64,000 bases of DNA from AC-32 sp963788215 (lineage in GTDB: Bacteria; Actinomycetota; Thermoleophilia; Gaiellales; Gaiellaceae). Under the pieces are notes generated by a model. That model was given only the letters and a program-made list of their open reading frames with translations. It was not told where the DNA came from and searched no databases. Position numbers and translations under genes: made by a program. Shown one piece after another: positions 1 through 9,321 of this stretch. The stretch covers positions 310,001 to 374,000 of the forward strand of contig CAWBFX010000003.1 in NCBI GenBank assembly GCA_963788215.1, in the 5' to 3' direction. Every line of letters begins with the position of its first letter. The first letter of the stretch is position 1.

Positions 1-178
1 GCATGTTCGTGAAGCCGAGGAGCGCGTTCGTGGAGAAGCCCTCGCTCGTCGCGAGCTCCTCCGGAAGCGCGAAGAAGGCCCTGTACGCGAGGTTGTTGCC
101 GTCGACGAGGAAGAGATCGGATTCGCGGGCGGGCGCGTCGTCGAGCTGCAGCTCGGCACCGGTGAGCGTCTTGGGCAT
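1..178 (-). CDS. 5'-3' exonuclease or DNA polymerase I, N-terminal fragment
   Basis: The reverse strand from an ATG at 178 encodes 59 residues running off the window edge. After about 20 variable residues comes LFLVDGNNLAYRAFFALP and then a TNALLGF segment. This is the opening of the 5'-3' exonuclease domain at the N-terminus of DNA polymerase I and of stand-alone flap exonucleases; the Asp of VDG is the first metal-binding acidic residue of the family. It would act in Okazaki fragment processing and repair. Only the start is present, so PolA and a stand-alone exonuclease cannot be told apart. The gene is divergent from the GNAT gene at 198, with only 19 bp between the two starts. Confidence 0.75.
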   Translation of the reverse strand, partial: MPKTLTGAELQLDDAPARESDLFLVDGNNLAYRAFFALPEELATSEGFSTNALLGFTNM

Positions 179-197
179 CTCTGCGAGTCTACGCGGC

Positions 198-1118
198 GTG
201 AGTGGTCCCGAAATCGTCCCATTTGCCGACAAACACGTCGCCGATGCGGCTGCTTTGCTGGCGGCCCGTCACACCCGTCACCGCGAGGCCGAGCCGCTTT
301 TGCCGGAGCTCGCGGACCCGGTCGCGGCGATCGAGGCCGAGTGGGAAACCGACGGCGCCTCCGGGGTCTTCTCGCGTCACGGCTACCTGATCGCGGCACC
401 CACGACCAACATGAACATCACCTGGATGCGAGTCGGAATCGCGGGCCAGGCAATCGAGGACGACCGCGAGACGGTCCGCGACCTCTACGCCGCTGCCGCC
501 GAGCGCTGGGTCGAGCAGGGCCACACGATGCACGCCGCTTTCATCCCTTCGCACGACGCCGAGCTCGTCGACGCCTGGTTCCGGCTCTCGTTCGGCGCCT
601 CGGCCGTGCTCGCCCTACGCGAGACGACGCCGGAGGAGCCCTTCGACGCGGGCGTCGAGATTCGGGAGGGCGACGAGGAACACTTCGACGACGCAGCCCG
701 GCTCGAGCTCGAGATGGGCGCCGCGATGCAGCCGTCGCCGAGCTTCTCGAACGTCCAGCTCCAGACGCAGGAAGAGGTCTCGGCCGAATGGCACGAGGAG
801 GGCCTCGCGGACAAATACGAGCTGTTCGTCGCCGAGCGTGAGGGCCGGATCGTCGGTCACATCCTGCTCTACCGGCGGCCCCCCGACCTGCGCGTGCCGG
901 AGAAGAGCATCGACCTCGCCCAGGCGTCGACCGAGCCCGAGGCGCGCGGAACCGGGGTCGGGCGCGCGCTGACGGCGCACGTCATCCGCTGGGCCCACGA
1001 GAACGGGATCCCGGTGATGACGACCGACTGGCGGATGACCAACCTCTGGGCCTCCCGCTTCTGGCCGAAACGCGGCTTCCGCCCGGTCTTCCTGCGGGTG
1101 TATCGCTCGATTCCGTGA
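198..1118 (+). CDS. GNAT-family acetyltransferase with two GNAT-like halves
   Basis: The protein has about 306 residues from a GTG at 198, chosen because the frame upstream would run into the divergent exonuclease gene. The C-terminal half carries the acetyl-CoA-binding signature of GNAT N-acetyltransferases: EARGTGVGRALTAHVIRWA followed by an FWPKRGF segment. The N-terminal half looks like a degenerate second GNAT fold, a common tandem arrangement in actinobacteria. The substrate cannot be read from the sequence. Its stop overlaps the GTG of the next gene by four bases (GTGA), so the two are probably translationally coupled. Confidence 0.7.
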   Translation: MSGPEIVPFADKHVADAAALLAARHTRHREAEPLLPELADPVAAIEAEWETDGASGVFSRHGYLIAAPTTNMNITWMRVGIAGQAIEDDRETVRDLYAAAAERWVEQGHTMHAAFIPSHDAELVDAWFRLSFGASAVLALRETTPEEPFDAGVEIREGDEEHFDDAARLELEMGAAMQPSPSFSNVQLQTQEEVSAEWHEEGLADKYELFVAEREGRIVGHILLYRRPPDLRVPEKSIDLAQASTEPEARGTGVGRALTAHVIRWAHENGIPVMTTDWRMTNLWASRFWPKRGFRPVFLRVYRSIP

Positions 1119-2622
1119 GGGTCCCCCTCCTCTCGGGCACGAGCCTCGTGGTCGTCGACGTGCCGAAGAACGGCGTCGTCCTCAGGCCGCCTCCGCCCGT
1201 GGAGTCGAACGCCGACGTGCGCGCCGCCGTCCGCGACGCGCTCCGCTTTCCGCTCGCCGGTCAGCCGCTGGCCGCGCTCGCTCCCCGCGGCGGGCGCGCG
1301 ACGATCGTGGTCGAGCCGCCCTCGCTGCCTCTTCCGGCGGCACAGCAGGATCCGCGCCAGGAAGCGCTCGAGGCAGCCTCCGCGGAGCTCGAGCGAGCCG
1401 GGATTCCGGCCGAGCGGCAGACGCTTCTCGTCGCGTCCGGGTTGATGCGCCGGCCCGACCGCCGCTCGCTCGAGCACCTGGGGATCGTCTCGCCCGGCTT
1501 CGCGCGCCGGTTCGCGGGCACGGTCCGCATCCACGACGCGGAGGACCCGAGTCGGTCGAGCTCGGAGAGGTCGGCGCGGTTCCGCTGAGCGTCGACCGCG
1601 CGCTCCTCGAGACCGATCTCGTCGTCACCGTCAGCGCGGCTGAGACGGTGCTGCACGGCGGACCCGCCGTTCTCCTGGGCGCGGCGCGAAGTGTTGCGCT
1701 GCGGGCGGCGAACGCCTACTCGCTCCTCGAGACCGGCGCCTCGCTCGGCTGGCGGATCGCGCTCGAGCTCGAGCGGCGCCTCTCCGAGCGGGTGCCGGTA
1801 ATCGGGGCGTCGCTCGTGCTGAACCAGCCGCAGCTGCAGGGAGCAGCGCGCGGCTACCCGTACGAGGTCGAGGCAACCGAGCGCATCGCCGGCTCGCCGT
1901 TTCGCCACGGCTTCCGGCTGCTGCCCGGGGTGGTGCGCGACCGGACGATCAGGTCGATCCGCCGCGAGCTGGGCGCTGTCGCGGCGTTCGCGGCGGCGCC
2001 GTCCGTGGCCCACGCCGAGGCGCTGCTGCGCGCGGTCGAGGCGCGGTCGGCGACGCTCGACGAGCCCCTCGACGCGATCTGCATCGGCATCCCGCGCACG
2101 ACCCCGCACCTGCCGCGGGAGCGGCCAAACCCCCTCCTCGCCGCCTACCTCGGCCTCGGCCTGGCGCTGCGGCTCTGGCGCGACCGCTTCCCGCTCGTCG
2201 ACGGCGGCACCGTGATCCTGCTGCACCGCTTCCACCGCCACTTCGCCCATCCCACGCAGCAGCCCTACCGCGCGGTGTTCCAGGCGCTCCGCACCGGGCC
2301 GCGCGAGACCGAGGAGCTCGCGCGCGGCGAGCACGAGCCGCGCCCGACCCTCGCGCGATCGCCGCCTACCGCGAGGGCCGCACGTGCCACCCGCTACTGC
2401 CGTTCGCCGACTGGGCCGGGTGCGCGCCCGCGCTCAGCCGCGTCGGGCCGGTCATCATCGCCGGCTGCCGCGATGCAGTCGCCGCGCGCCAGCTCGGCTT
2501 CGTTCCGACCGGGGGCCTCGGCACCGCGCTCGCGATGGCCCGCGGCGTGACCGGGCCCGAGGCCCGCATCGGCTTCCTGCTCCGCCGCCGTACTTCCCGC
2601 TCAGAACGTGGAGCGGCGCTAG
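1115..2622 (+). CDS. LarA/DUF2088-like protein (nickel-dependent racemase family), frames interrupted
   Basis: The translation joined across frames resembles the N-terminal DUF2088 domain of LarA, the lactate racemase using a nickel-pincer nucleotide. Visible landmarks are ATIVVEPPSLPLP, ERQTLLVASGL and VRIHDAEDP, followed after the break by SVELGEVGAVPLSVDRALLE. A one-base deletion near 1551 separates the halves. Further shifts near 2345 and 2585 scramble the C-terminus, where an out-of-frame AIAAYREGRTCHPLLPFADW segment can be read. Family members act as 2-hydroxyacid racemases or epimerases; no substrate can be assigned here. The start overlaps the previous stop (GTGA), and the 3' end overlaps the convergent livF by a few bases. 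The breaks look like sequence errors because coding sense is kept on both sides. Confidence 0.55.
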
Positions 2623-3363
2623 TCCTCGCCGAGGTAGGTCTTGCGGACCTGCTCGTTCTCGCGGAGCGACTTCGCGTCGTCGGCGAGGGCGACATGGCCG
2701 GTCTCGAGGACGTAGCCGCGCTGCGCGATGTCGAGCGCCATCAACGCGTTCTGCTCGACGAGCAGGATCGGCGTGCCCTGCTGGTTGATCTCGATGATGC
2801 GTCTCGAAGATCCGCTCGACGAGCATCGGCGCGAGCCCCATCGACGGCTCGTCGAGGAGGAGCAGCTTCGGCCGCGCCATCAGCGCCCGCCCGATCGCGC
2901 ACATCTGCTGCTCGCCGCCTGACATCGTCCCCGCCTTCTGCGTCTTCCGCTCGGCGAGCCGCGGGAAGAGCGTGTAGACCCGGTCGATGTCCTCGCGGAT
3001 CTCCGCGCGGTCGTCGCGCTGGAACGCGCCCATCTCGAGGTTCTCGAGCACGGTCATGCGCGGGAAGAGGCGTCCGGCCCTCAGGCGACTGCGCGATCCC
3101 CATCTTCACGATCGTCGTGCGGCGCGGCCTGCGTGATGTCCTTGCCCTGGAACGCGATCGAGCCCTTGCGCGGGTGGTTGAGCCCGTTGATCGAGCGCAG
3201 CGTCGTCGACTTGCCGGCGCCGTTCGCGCCGATCAGGGTCACGATCTCGCCCTCGTCGCACCTCCAGCGAGATGCCCTTGAGCGCGTGGATCGACGCCGT
3301 AGTAGGTGTGGACGTCGTCGAGCTCGAGGATCGACGTCGCGCGGGCGCCGCCGGTCGCGCTCA
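2619..3363 (-). CDS. livF: Branched-chain amino-acid ABC transporter ATP-binding protein LivF (copy 1), frames interrupted
   Basis: This is a cytoplasmic ATPase of a Liv-type importer. Joined across frames it begins SILELDDVHTYYG and continues through Walker A GANGAGKSTTLRSINGL, the ABC signature MSGGEQQMCAIGRALMARP and Walker B LLLLDEPSMGLAPMLVE. It ends VRKTYLGED, a typical LivF tail. The GTG at 3363 overlaps the inferred livG stop (GTGA). Breaks lie near 2800, 3085 and 3260-3290. It is the last gene of a reverse-strand operon livK-livH-livM-livG-livF. The length of about 235 residues is normal for LivF, which supports sequencing errors over decay. Confidence 0.8.
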
Positions 3364-4141
3364 CTGCCAGCGCCGCCTTCCCGAGGTAGGCCTCGATCAC
3401 GCGCGGGTCGCGCTGCACCTCGTGCGGCGTGCCCTCGGCGATCTTCTCGCCGTAGTCGAGCACGGTCACGCGGTCGGAGACGCCCATCACGACCTGCATG
3501 TCGTGCTCGATCATCAGCATCGTCAGCTCCTCCTCGGCGCGGAGCTTCGCGACGAACGCGGTGAAGTCGGCCGTCTCCTGCGGGTTCATGCCGGCGGTCG
3601 GCTCGTCGAGCAGCAGCAGCTTCGGCTCCGTCGCGAGCGCCCGCGCGACCTCGAGCCGGCGCTGGTCGCCGTACGGCGAGGTTGTTCGCGATCTCGTCCT
3701 CGCGCCGCGCAGCCCGGAGAACTGCGAGCAGCTCGCTGCGCGCGCTCGCGCGCCGCCCGCTCCTCGCGCTTGCAGCCCCGGCGTGCGCAGGATGCAGCGC
3801 ACGATCCCGCCCTTGAGGCGCGAGTGCATGCCGACGAGCACGTTCTCGAGCGCGGTCATGTTCTGGAACAGGCGGATGTTCTGGAAGGTGCGGCCGATGC
3901 CGCGCTGCGGTGAACGCGTGCGGCGGCTTGCCGGTCAGGTCCTCGCCGTCGAAGACGATCCGCCCGGCCGTCGGCTTGTAGACGCCCGTGAGCATGTTGA
4001 AGAAGGTCGTCTTGCCGGCGCCGTTCGGGCCGATCAGGCTGACGATCGAGCCGCGCGGGACGTGAAGTCGACGTCGTTGACGGCGACGAGGCCGCCGAAC
4101 TCCTTGCGCAACCCGATCGGGCTGTCGAGCAGGTCGGCCAC
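3360..4141 (-). CDS. livG: Branched-chain amino-acid ABC transporter ATP-binding protein LivG (copy 1), frames interrupted
   Basis: This is the second ATPase of the first Liv importer. The frame starts at a GTG (VADLLDSPIGLRKEFGGLVA) directly after the livM TGA. After a missing base near 4060 it continues with LIGPNGAGKTTFFNMLTGVY (Walker A), then YGDQRRLEVARALATEPKLL (signature region), LLLLDEPTAGMNPQE (Walker B) and DPRVIEAYLGKAAL near the end. Other shifts lie near 3680-3770 and 3905. LivG proteins carry the longer insertion typical of this subunit, as here (about 260 residues). It pairs with LivF on the inner face of the LivH/LivM permease. Confidence 0.8.
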
Positions 4142-5548
4142 TCAGCTCCCACTCGTGCCTGCACGTCGTAGAGCGGCTCGTCGTGCACGCCCTCGTGGAA
4201 CTCGGCCGCGCGTCTCGTGCTCGGGATCAGGCCCTCCGGGCCGGAAGAGCATCACGACCAGCAGGATGATCCCGAAGATCCCGAACTCGTACTTCGGCAC
4301 CTCGATGTTCGAGCGCGAGGTGCTGGTTGATCCAGCGCGCCGGTGTTGGCGAGGCCCTCGCGGTCGAGGTAGGCGAGGAAGGCCGCGCCGAAGATCACGC
4401 CCCAGATGTTGCCCATGCCGCCGAGGATGACCATGCAGAGGATGAAGACCGAGATGTTGAAGAAGAAGTCGCCCGGGAACGTCGCGCTCTTGAAGCTCGC
4501 GTAGTAGGCGCCGGCGACGCCGCCGAAGAACGCGCCGGTCGCGTAGGCCCAGGTCTTCGTGCGCATCAGCGGCACGCCCATCGCCGCCGCGGCGGTCTCG
4601 TCCTCGCGGATCGCGATCCAGGCGCGGCCGAGCCGCGAGTCGCGCAGGCGCAGCGAGCAGAAGATCGTGAACAGGAGCAGGAGCGATCGCCGGTCCAGAA
4701 GAACAGGCGCTCGGACGTCGTCGACAGAAGGTCGCCGGCACCGGTCAGGTAGTTGACGCCGAAGAAGCCGGGCGAGTCGATCGGCGTGATCCCGTTCGGG
4801 CCGTTCGTCAGGTTGAAGCCGTGCCGAAGAGGTTGTCGCCGTTGCGCGCGATCTGCGGCAGGATCTCGCCGAAGCCGAGCGTCACGATCGCGAGGTAGTC
4901 GCCGCGCAGGCGCAGCGTCGGCAGGCCGATGAGGACGCCGACGAGCGCGGTCAGGAACCCGGCGGCGATCAGCAGCAGCCAGATCGAGATGTGGAAGCCG
5001 GGCACGTTCGGGCCGACGCCCACGGCGCCGAAGTGGACGTTGCGGTGCGCGAACTGCACCGAGGCGAACCAGGCCGCGGTGTAGGCGCCCATCGCGTAGA
5101 AGGCGACGTAGCCGAGGTCGAGCAGGCCCGCGTAGCCGACGACGATGTTCAGGCCGACGGCCATCATGATGAAGACGAGCATCACGACCCCGGTCGGGAC
5201 GCTCGGGAACTCGCCGAAGACGGGATCGTGAACATGCGTGTCCCAGTAGAACGGGTAGTGATCGCGAGCGCGAGCGACGACGAGCGGCCGATCGTACTTC
5301 CGCGCGTAGCGGCACCCGCTCGTACGGCGGGACGAGATCGCCGCGAAGACGAGCGCGGACGAAGATCGAGCGCGACGTCGAGCCGCCGAGGAGCGCGAGC
5401 ACGATCGCGCCGACGTCGAGGCGCGATCGACCGCCGTGCCCGAGCGGCCCACCGCCGAGCCAGCGGGGCGTCCGGGCCGACGCGAGCGCGCGAGCCCGCG
5501 GCTCCGAGCAGCGCCGGCGGTGCTCGACGTCGCGGCGAGCCGACGCAT
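4142..5548 (-). CDS. livM: Branched-chain amino-acid ABC transporter permease LivM (copy 1), frames interrupted
   Basis: This is an integral membrane permease subunit. Conserved LivM segments are clear: MMAVGLNIVVGYAGLLDLGY, then GLPTLRLRGDYLAIVTLGFG (the cytoplasmic loop that contacts the ATPases), then FFGGVAGAYYASFKSATFPG and LILCMVILGGMGNIWG-like helices near the C-terminus. The ATG at 5548 follows the livH stop without a gap (TAGATG). At over 400 residues it is long for LivM because of a poorly resolved N-terminal stretch (5270-5540) with several apparent indels. Other breaks are near 4210, 4320, 4690 and 4820. It forms the translocation pore with LivH. Confidence 0.78.
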
Positions 5549-6617
5549 CTAGCCGCCCTCCGGCGTCCGCTCGCCGAGCAGGCCCTCGGGACGGAAGACG
5601 AGGATCAGGATCAGGATCGAGAAGACGATCGACTGCGTCCAGTCGCTGCCCGGGCGCATGCCAGCCGCAGGCCCTCGTTGAACGCCTGGATCAGGCCGAT
5701 CAGCAGCGCGCCGAGCACCGCGCCCGGCAGGTTCCCGATCCCGCCGAGCACCGCCGCCGTGAAGGCGATCAGGCCGAGCTGGAAGCCCTGGTCGAAGCGG
5801 ACGTTCGTCACGTAGAGCGCGTAGAGCAGGCCGGCGGCGCCGGCGAGGCCGCCGGCGATCAGGAACGTGAACGAGATCGTCCGGTTGACGTTGATGCCCA
5901 TCATCGCGGCGGCGTCCTTGTCCTGGGCGGTCGCGCGCATCGCCTTGCCCTGCCGCGTCTGCTGGACGAGCCAGACGAGCAGCACGAGCACCGGGAACGT
6001 CACGAGCAGGACGATCAGCTTGTTCCACGGGTAGTCGACGCTGCCGAGGTCGTGAAGACGTTGCCCGTCGGGAGGATCGGCGGCACGTCTGCACGTAGTT
6101 CGGGCCCTTCCACGCGAGCGCGACGTTCTGGAGGATGAACGACATCCCGATCGCCGTGATCAGCGGCGCGAGGCGGGGCGCGCCGCGCAGCGGCCGGTAG
6201 GCGACGAACTCGATCGTCGCGTTCAGCGCCCCGCAGAACGCCATGCAGATGAGGAGGGTCGACGAGCACGAGCGGCCAGAGCACGTACCGGCGCCTCGGC
6301 CCTGTCGAGGCCGAAGACCTCGCCCGTGAACGTCGCGGCCATCATCGCGCCGAGCATGAAGACGTCGCCGTGCGCGAAGTTGATCAGCTCGAGGATGCCG
6401 TAGACGAGCGTGTAGCCGAGCGCGACAGCGCGTAGATCGCGCCGAGCGTGAGGCCGATCAGGAAGATCTGGAGGAAGTCGGACGGCGTCTTGACGAGGTT
6501 GACGCCGAGCCAGACGAGCAGCGAGCGCGACGAGCGAGAGCCCGACCACGACGTGACGCTCGGCCGGTAGCGAACCGCGTCGCGGCGACGGTTGCTCGAC
6601 TCGCCTCGTGTGGCCAC
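5549..6617 (-). CDS. livH: Branched-chain amino-acid ABC transporter permease LivH (copy 1), frames interrupted
   Basis: This is the partner permease of LivM. Reading across frames gives FLIGLTLGAIYAL, then ALGYTLVYGILELINFAHGD and VFMLGAMMAATF. This is the highly conserved LivH N-terminal block, in which the INFAHGD motif is diagnostic. Later come MGINVNRTISFTFLIAGGLA and AFTAAVLGGIGNLPGAVLGA. The GTG at 6617 is preceded by a strong Shine-Dalgarno sequence (AGGAGG). Breaks occur near 5660, 6050, 6090, 6260-6300, 6425 and 6525. It sits just downstream of a perfect hairpin that separates it from the binding-protein gene. Confidence 0.8.
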
Positions 6618-6635
6618 GATCTCCTCCTGAAAGGC

Positions 6636-6666
6636 CTCGGGGGAGGGCCCGCGGCCCTCCCCCGAG
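6636..6666 (-). terminator. Perfect hairpin between livK and livH
   Basis: A 14-bp perfect stem (CTCGGGGGAGGGCC and its complement) with a 3-nt loop lies between the binding-protein stop and the LivH Shine-Dalgarno. No U-run follows on the reverse strand. It is more likely an mRNA-stabilising or partially terminating structure than a full intrinsic terminator. Such structures commonly raise the level of the solute-binding protein above that of the membrane subunits. Confidence 0.6.
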
Positions 6667-6688
6667 ACTGTCGCTTGCGACTTGCTGC

Positions 6689-8040
6689 CTACGCCGCCTT
6701 CACGAGGCTCGCGGCGGGCGTGATCGTCTTGTACGTCGCCCGTGCCGCCCTTGCCCGGCCGACCAGCTTGTAGAGGGTGACCGGGTTGTTGTTCGTGTCG
6801 CCGTTCGCGTTGATCGTGAACGTGCCGAGGATGCCGTCCGTGACCTTCGTCTTGAGCAGGTTGGTCGGTCGACCTGAGCCCGCGTGCCGTCCGACTTGGC
6901 GATCGCGTCGAGCATGACCGGCCATCGACTGGGCGCGCGTACGCGGAGTACGGGTTCGGCGTCGGTGCCGATCTGCGCGCCGAAGTCCTTGACGAACGTC
7001 CTTGCCGGCGCCGGTCGAGCTTCTCGTTCGGCTGGCCGGCGACGCGAGATGTACATGCCGCTCGCGACGCCGCCCGAGTTCTTGACGGCCGTGAACGTCG
7101 CTGAAGCCGTCCGGAGCGATCAGCGGGAAGTCTTGCCGAGACGCCCGCGCAGGTCCTTGATCAGCTTCGCGCCGTTCTCGCAGATCGAGGCCGCCGAGGT
7201 AGACGACGTCCGCGCCCGACTGCTTGATCCTTGTCGCGAGCGCCTCGTAGCTCGACGCCTTCGGGTCCCAGGCGGTGAAGCCGGCGACCTTGAGGCCGAG
7301 CTTCGTGGCGGCGTTCTTGTAGTCGGTCGCGACGCCGAGGCCGTAGGCCTCCTTGTCGTTGAGGATGAAGACGCTCTTGTAGCCGAGCTGCTGCGTCGAG
7401 GAGCGCGTCGGCGGCGCCCTGGAAGTCGTCGGCCGCGACGATGCGGATGTAGTTGCGCTTGCCGGTCGGGTAGTACTTGTCCGGCTCGCCGGCCGCGGTG
7501 CCGGGCCCGCGTGGGTCAGGCCCACGTACGTGTTCGCGGGGCTGACCATGCCCACCGGGCCGTTCGCCGCGCGGTTCAGGATCGGGATCGATGATCTCGG
7601 CGCACCCGGAGTTGAAGGTGCCGATCACGCCGACGACGGTCTTGTTCTGCGCGTAGGCGTTGCGCGTTCGCCGAGCACTTGCCCGAGTCCCACTTGCCGG
7701 CCTGGGCGGTCGAGTCGTCGCAGGACTGGTAGCCGACCGTCGTACTTGCCGGCCTTGAAGCTCTGCTGCTTGAGCGGTACTTGATCGCGTCCACCATCTG
7801 GACCGTCTGCGTCCGGCTGGAGCCCTGGAGCGGCAGGTCGGAAGGAACGATGAACTCCGGCTTGCCGGAGCCCTCGTAGTAGATCGGCCCACAGGACGAG
7901 GCTGGCAGTGACTTCGCGCCACCGCCGCCACCACTCGATGAAGTGCTGCTGCTGCTGCTCTTCTTGCTGCCGCACGCAGACGCAACCAGAGCGAAAACCA
8001 GGGTCAGGACGACCCCTCCAAGAATGATGCCTCGCCTCAC
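6689..8040 (-). CDS. livK: Branched-chain amino-acid ABC transporter substrate-binding lipoprotein (copy 1), frames interrupted
   Basis: This is the extracytoplasmic binding protein of the first Liv operon. The GTG at 8040 has a good Shine-Dalgarno sequence (AGGAGG). The N-terminus is a lipoprotein signal: VRRGIILGGVV, a hydrophobic core, lipobox LVASAC, then a Ser/Gly linker. Periplasmic-binding-protein type 1 segments follow: SDLPLQGSSRTQTVQMVDAI, VGVIGTFNSGCAEI, MVSPANTYVGLTH, KSVFILNDKEAYGLG and GDTNNNPVTLYKLVG at the C-terminus. There are at least ten indels. It is first in the operon and divergent from the tRNA-Leu/pfkA unit. The ligand is probably an aliphatic amino acid, by family only. 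Confidence 0.78.
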
Positions 8041-8164
8041 GCTTCCTCCTTCGTCAGCCGGATCCGTCATATCGATCGCAGGCATGACCGCCCGCTGAAC
8101 GCGAGTATCGGAGCGATTCGCGGCTGTATTGCAAGCGGGTACCGAGGCTAAAGTCCCGTTTGGC

Positions 8165-8250
8165 GCCGAAGTGGCGGAACTGGTAGACGCGCCGGACTCA
8201 AAATCCGGTGGGGTGCAAGCCCCGTGTGGGTTCGATTCCCACCTTCGGCA
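8165..8250 (+). tRNA. tRNA-Leu (anticodon CAA)
   Basis: An 86-nt cloverleaf: acceptor arms GCCGAAG and CTTCGGC with discriminator A at 8250, a 5-bp anticodon stem CCGGA/TCCGG around loop CTCAAAA (anticodon CAA, reading UUG), a long variable arm typical of class II tRNA-Leu, and a T arm containing GGTTCGATTCC. The 3' CCA is not encoded. It is followed after 3 nt by the pfkA start codon. A TAAAGT hexamer at 8149-8154 could be the -10 element. Confidence 0.95.
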
Positions 8251-8253
8251 TCG

Positions 8254-9308
8254 ATGAAGGTCGGCGTGCTCACGGGCGGCGGGGACTGCCCCGGGCTGAA
8301 CGCGGTCATCCGCGCGGTCGCGCGGCGCTCGCTCGACGCGCGGCTACGAGGTGGTCGGCGTCCGCGAGGGCTGGCGCGGGCTCGTCGAGGGCAAGCTGTC
8401 GAGCCGCTCGGCCGCCGCGAGATCTCCGGGATCCTGCCGCGCGGCGGGACGATCCTCGGCACCTCGCGCACGAACCCGTACAAGCTCGAGGGCGGCGTCG
8501 AGGCGGTGCTCGCGCACGTTCGAGGGGAACGGGCTCGACGCGCTCGTCGCGATCGGCGGCGAGGACACGCTCGGCGTCGCGGCGCGGCTCCACCGCGGAG
8601 CACGGGTTCCCGGTCGTCGGCGTGCCGAAGACGATCGACAACGACCTCTCCGGCGACCGACTACACCTTCGGCTTCGACACCGCCGTCTCGATCGCGACC
8701 GAGGCGATCGACCGGCTGCACACGACGGCCGAGTCGCACAACCGCGTGATGGTCGTCGAGGTGATGGGCCGGCACACCGGCTGGATCGCGGTCGTGCAGC
8801 GGGATCGCCGGCGGCGCCGACGTGATCCTGATCCCCGAGCAGCCGCTCATCGTCGAGGCAGCGCTGCGACGGAGATCCAGCGCCGGCACGCGCGCGGCAA
8901 GGACTTCTCGATCGTCGTCGTCAGCGAGGGGTACGAGCTGACGTACGAGTCGGGCGAGCGACGAGGCGCGAGGCGCGGCGACGACCAGTTCGGCCACGTC
9001 CGCGCTCGGCGGCGTCGGCGACGGCGCTCGGTCGCGCGAGATCGAGGAGCGAACCGGCTTCGAGACGCGCGTCACCGTGCTCGGCCACGTCCAGCGCGGC
9101 GGCACGCCGACCCCGCGCGACCGCGTGCTCGCGACGCGCTTCGGACTGAAGGCGGCCGACCTCGTCCACGAGGGCAAGCTTCGGCCGGATGGCCGCGCTG
9201 CCGCGGCGACGACGATCGTCGACGTCTCGCTCGACGGAGGCGACCGCCGAGCTGAAGACCGTGCCGCGAGGAGCTGGTACGACGTCGCGCGACGCGTTCT
9301 TCGGCTGA
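8254..9308 (+). CDS. pfkA: 6-phosphofructokinase, predicted pyrophosphate-dependent, frames interrupted
   Basis: It phosphorylates fructose 6-phosphate in glycolysis. The start MKVGVLTGGGDCPGLNAVIR is the conserved phosphofructokinase opening with the phosphoryl-donor loop. Further blocks are ISGILPRGGTILGTSRTNPY, AIGGEDTLG, GVPKTIDNDL, FGFDTAVSIATEAID, MGRHTGWIA and LGHVQRGGTPTPRDR. Asp in GGED and Lys in PKTIDND replace the two glycines of ATP-dependent enzymes. This pair is the hallmark of PPi-dependent enzymes, so a reversible PPi-PFK is predicted. Breaks lie near 8340, 8400, 8520, 8590, 8655, 8800-8865, 8960, 9180 and 9280. There is no Shine-Dalgarno site; the ATG is 3 nt after the tRNA. 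Confidence 0.85.
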
Positions 9309-9321
9309 GCCGCTCTAGGCG

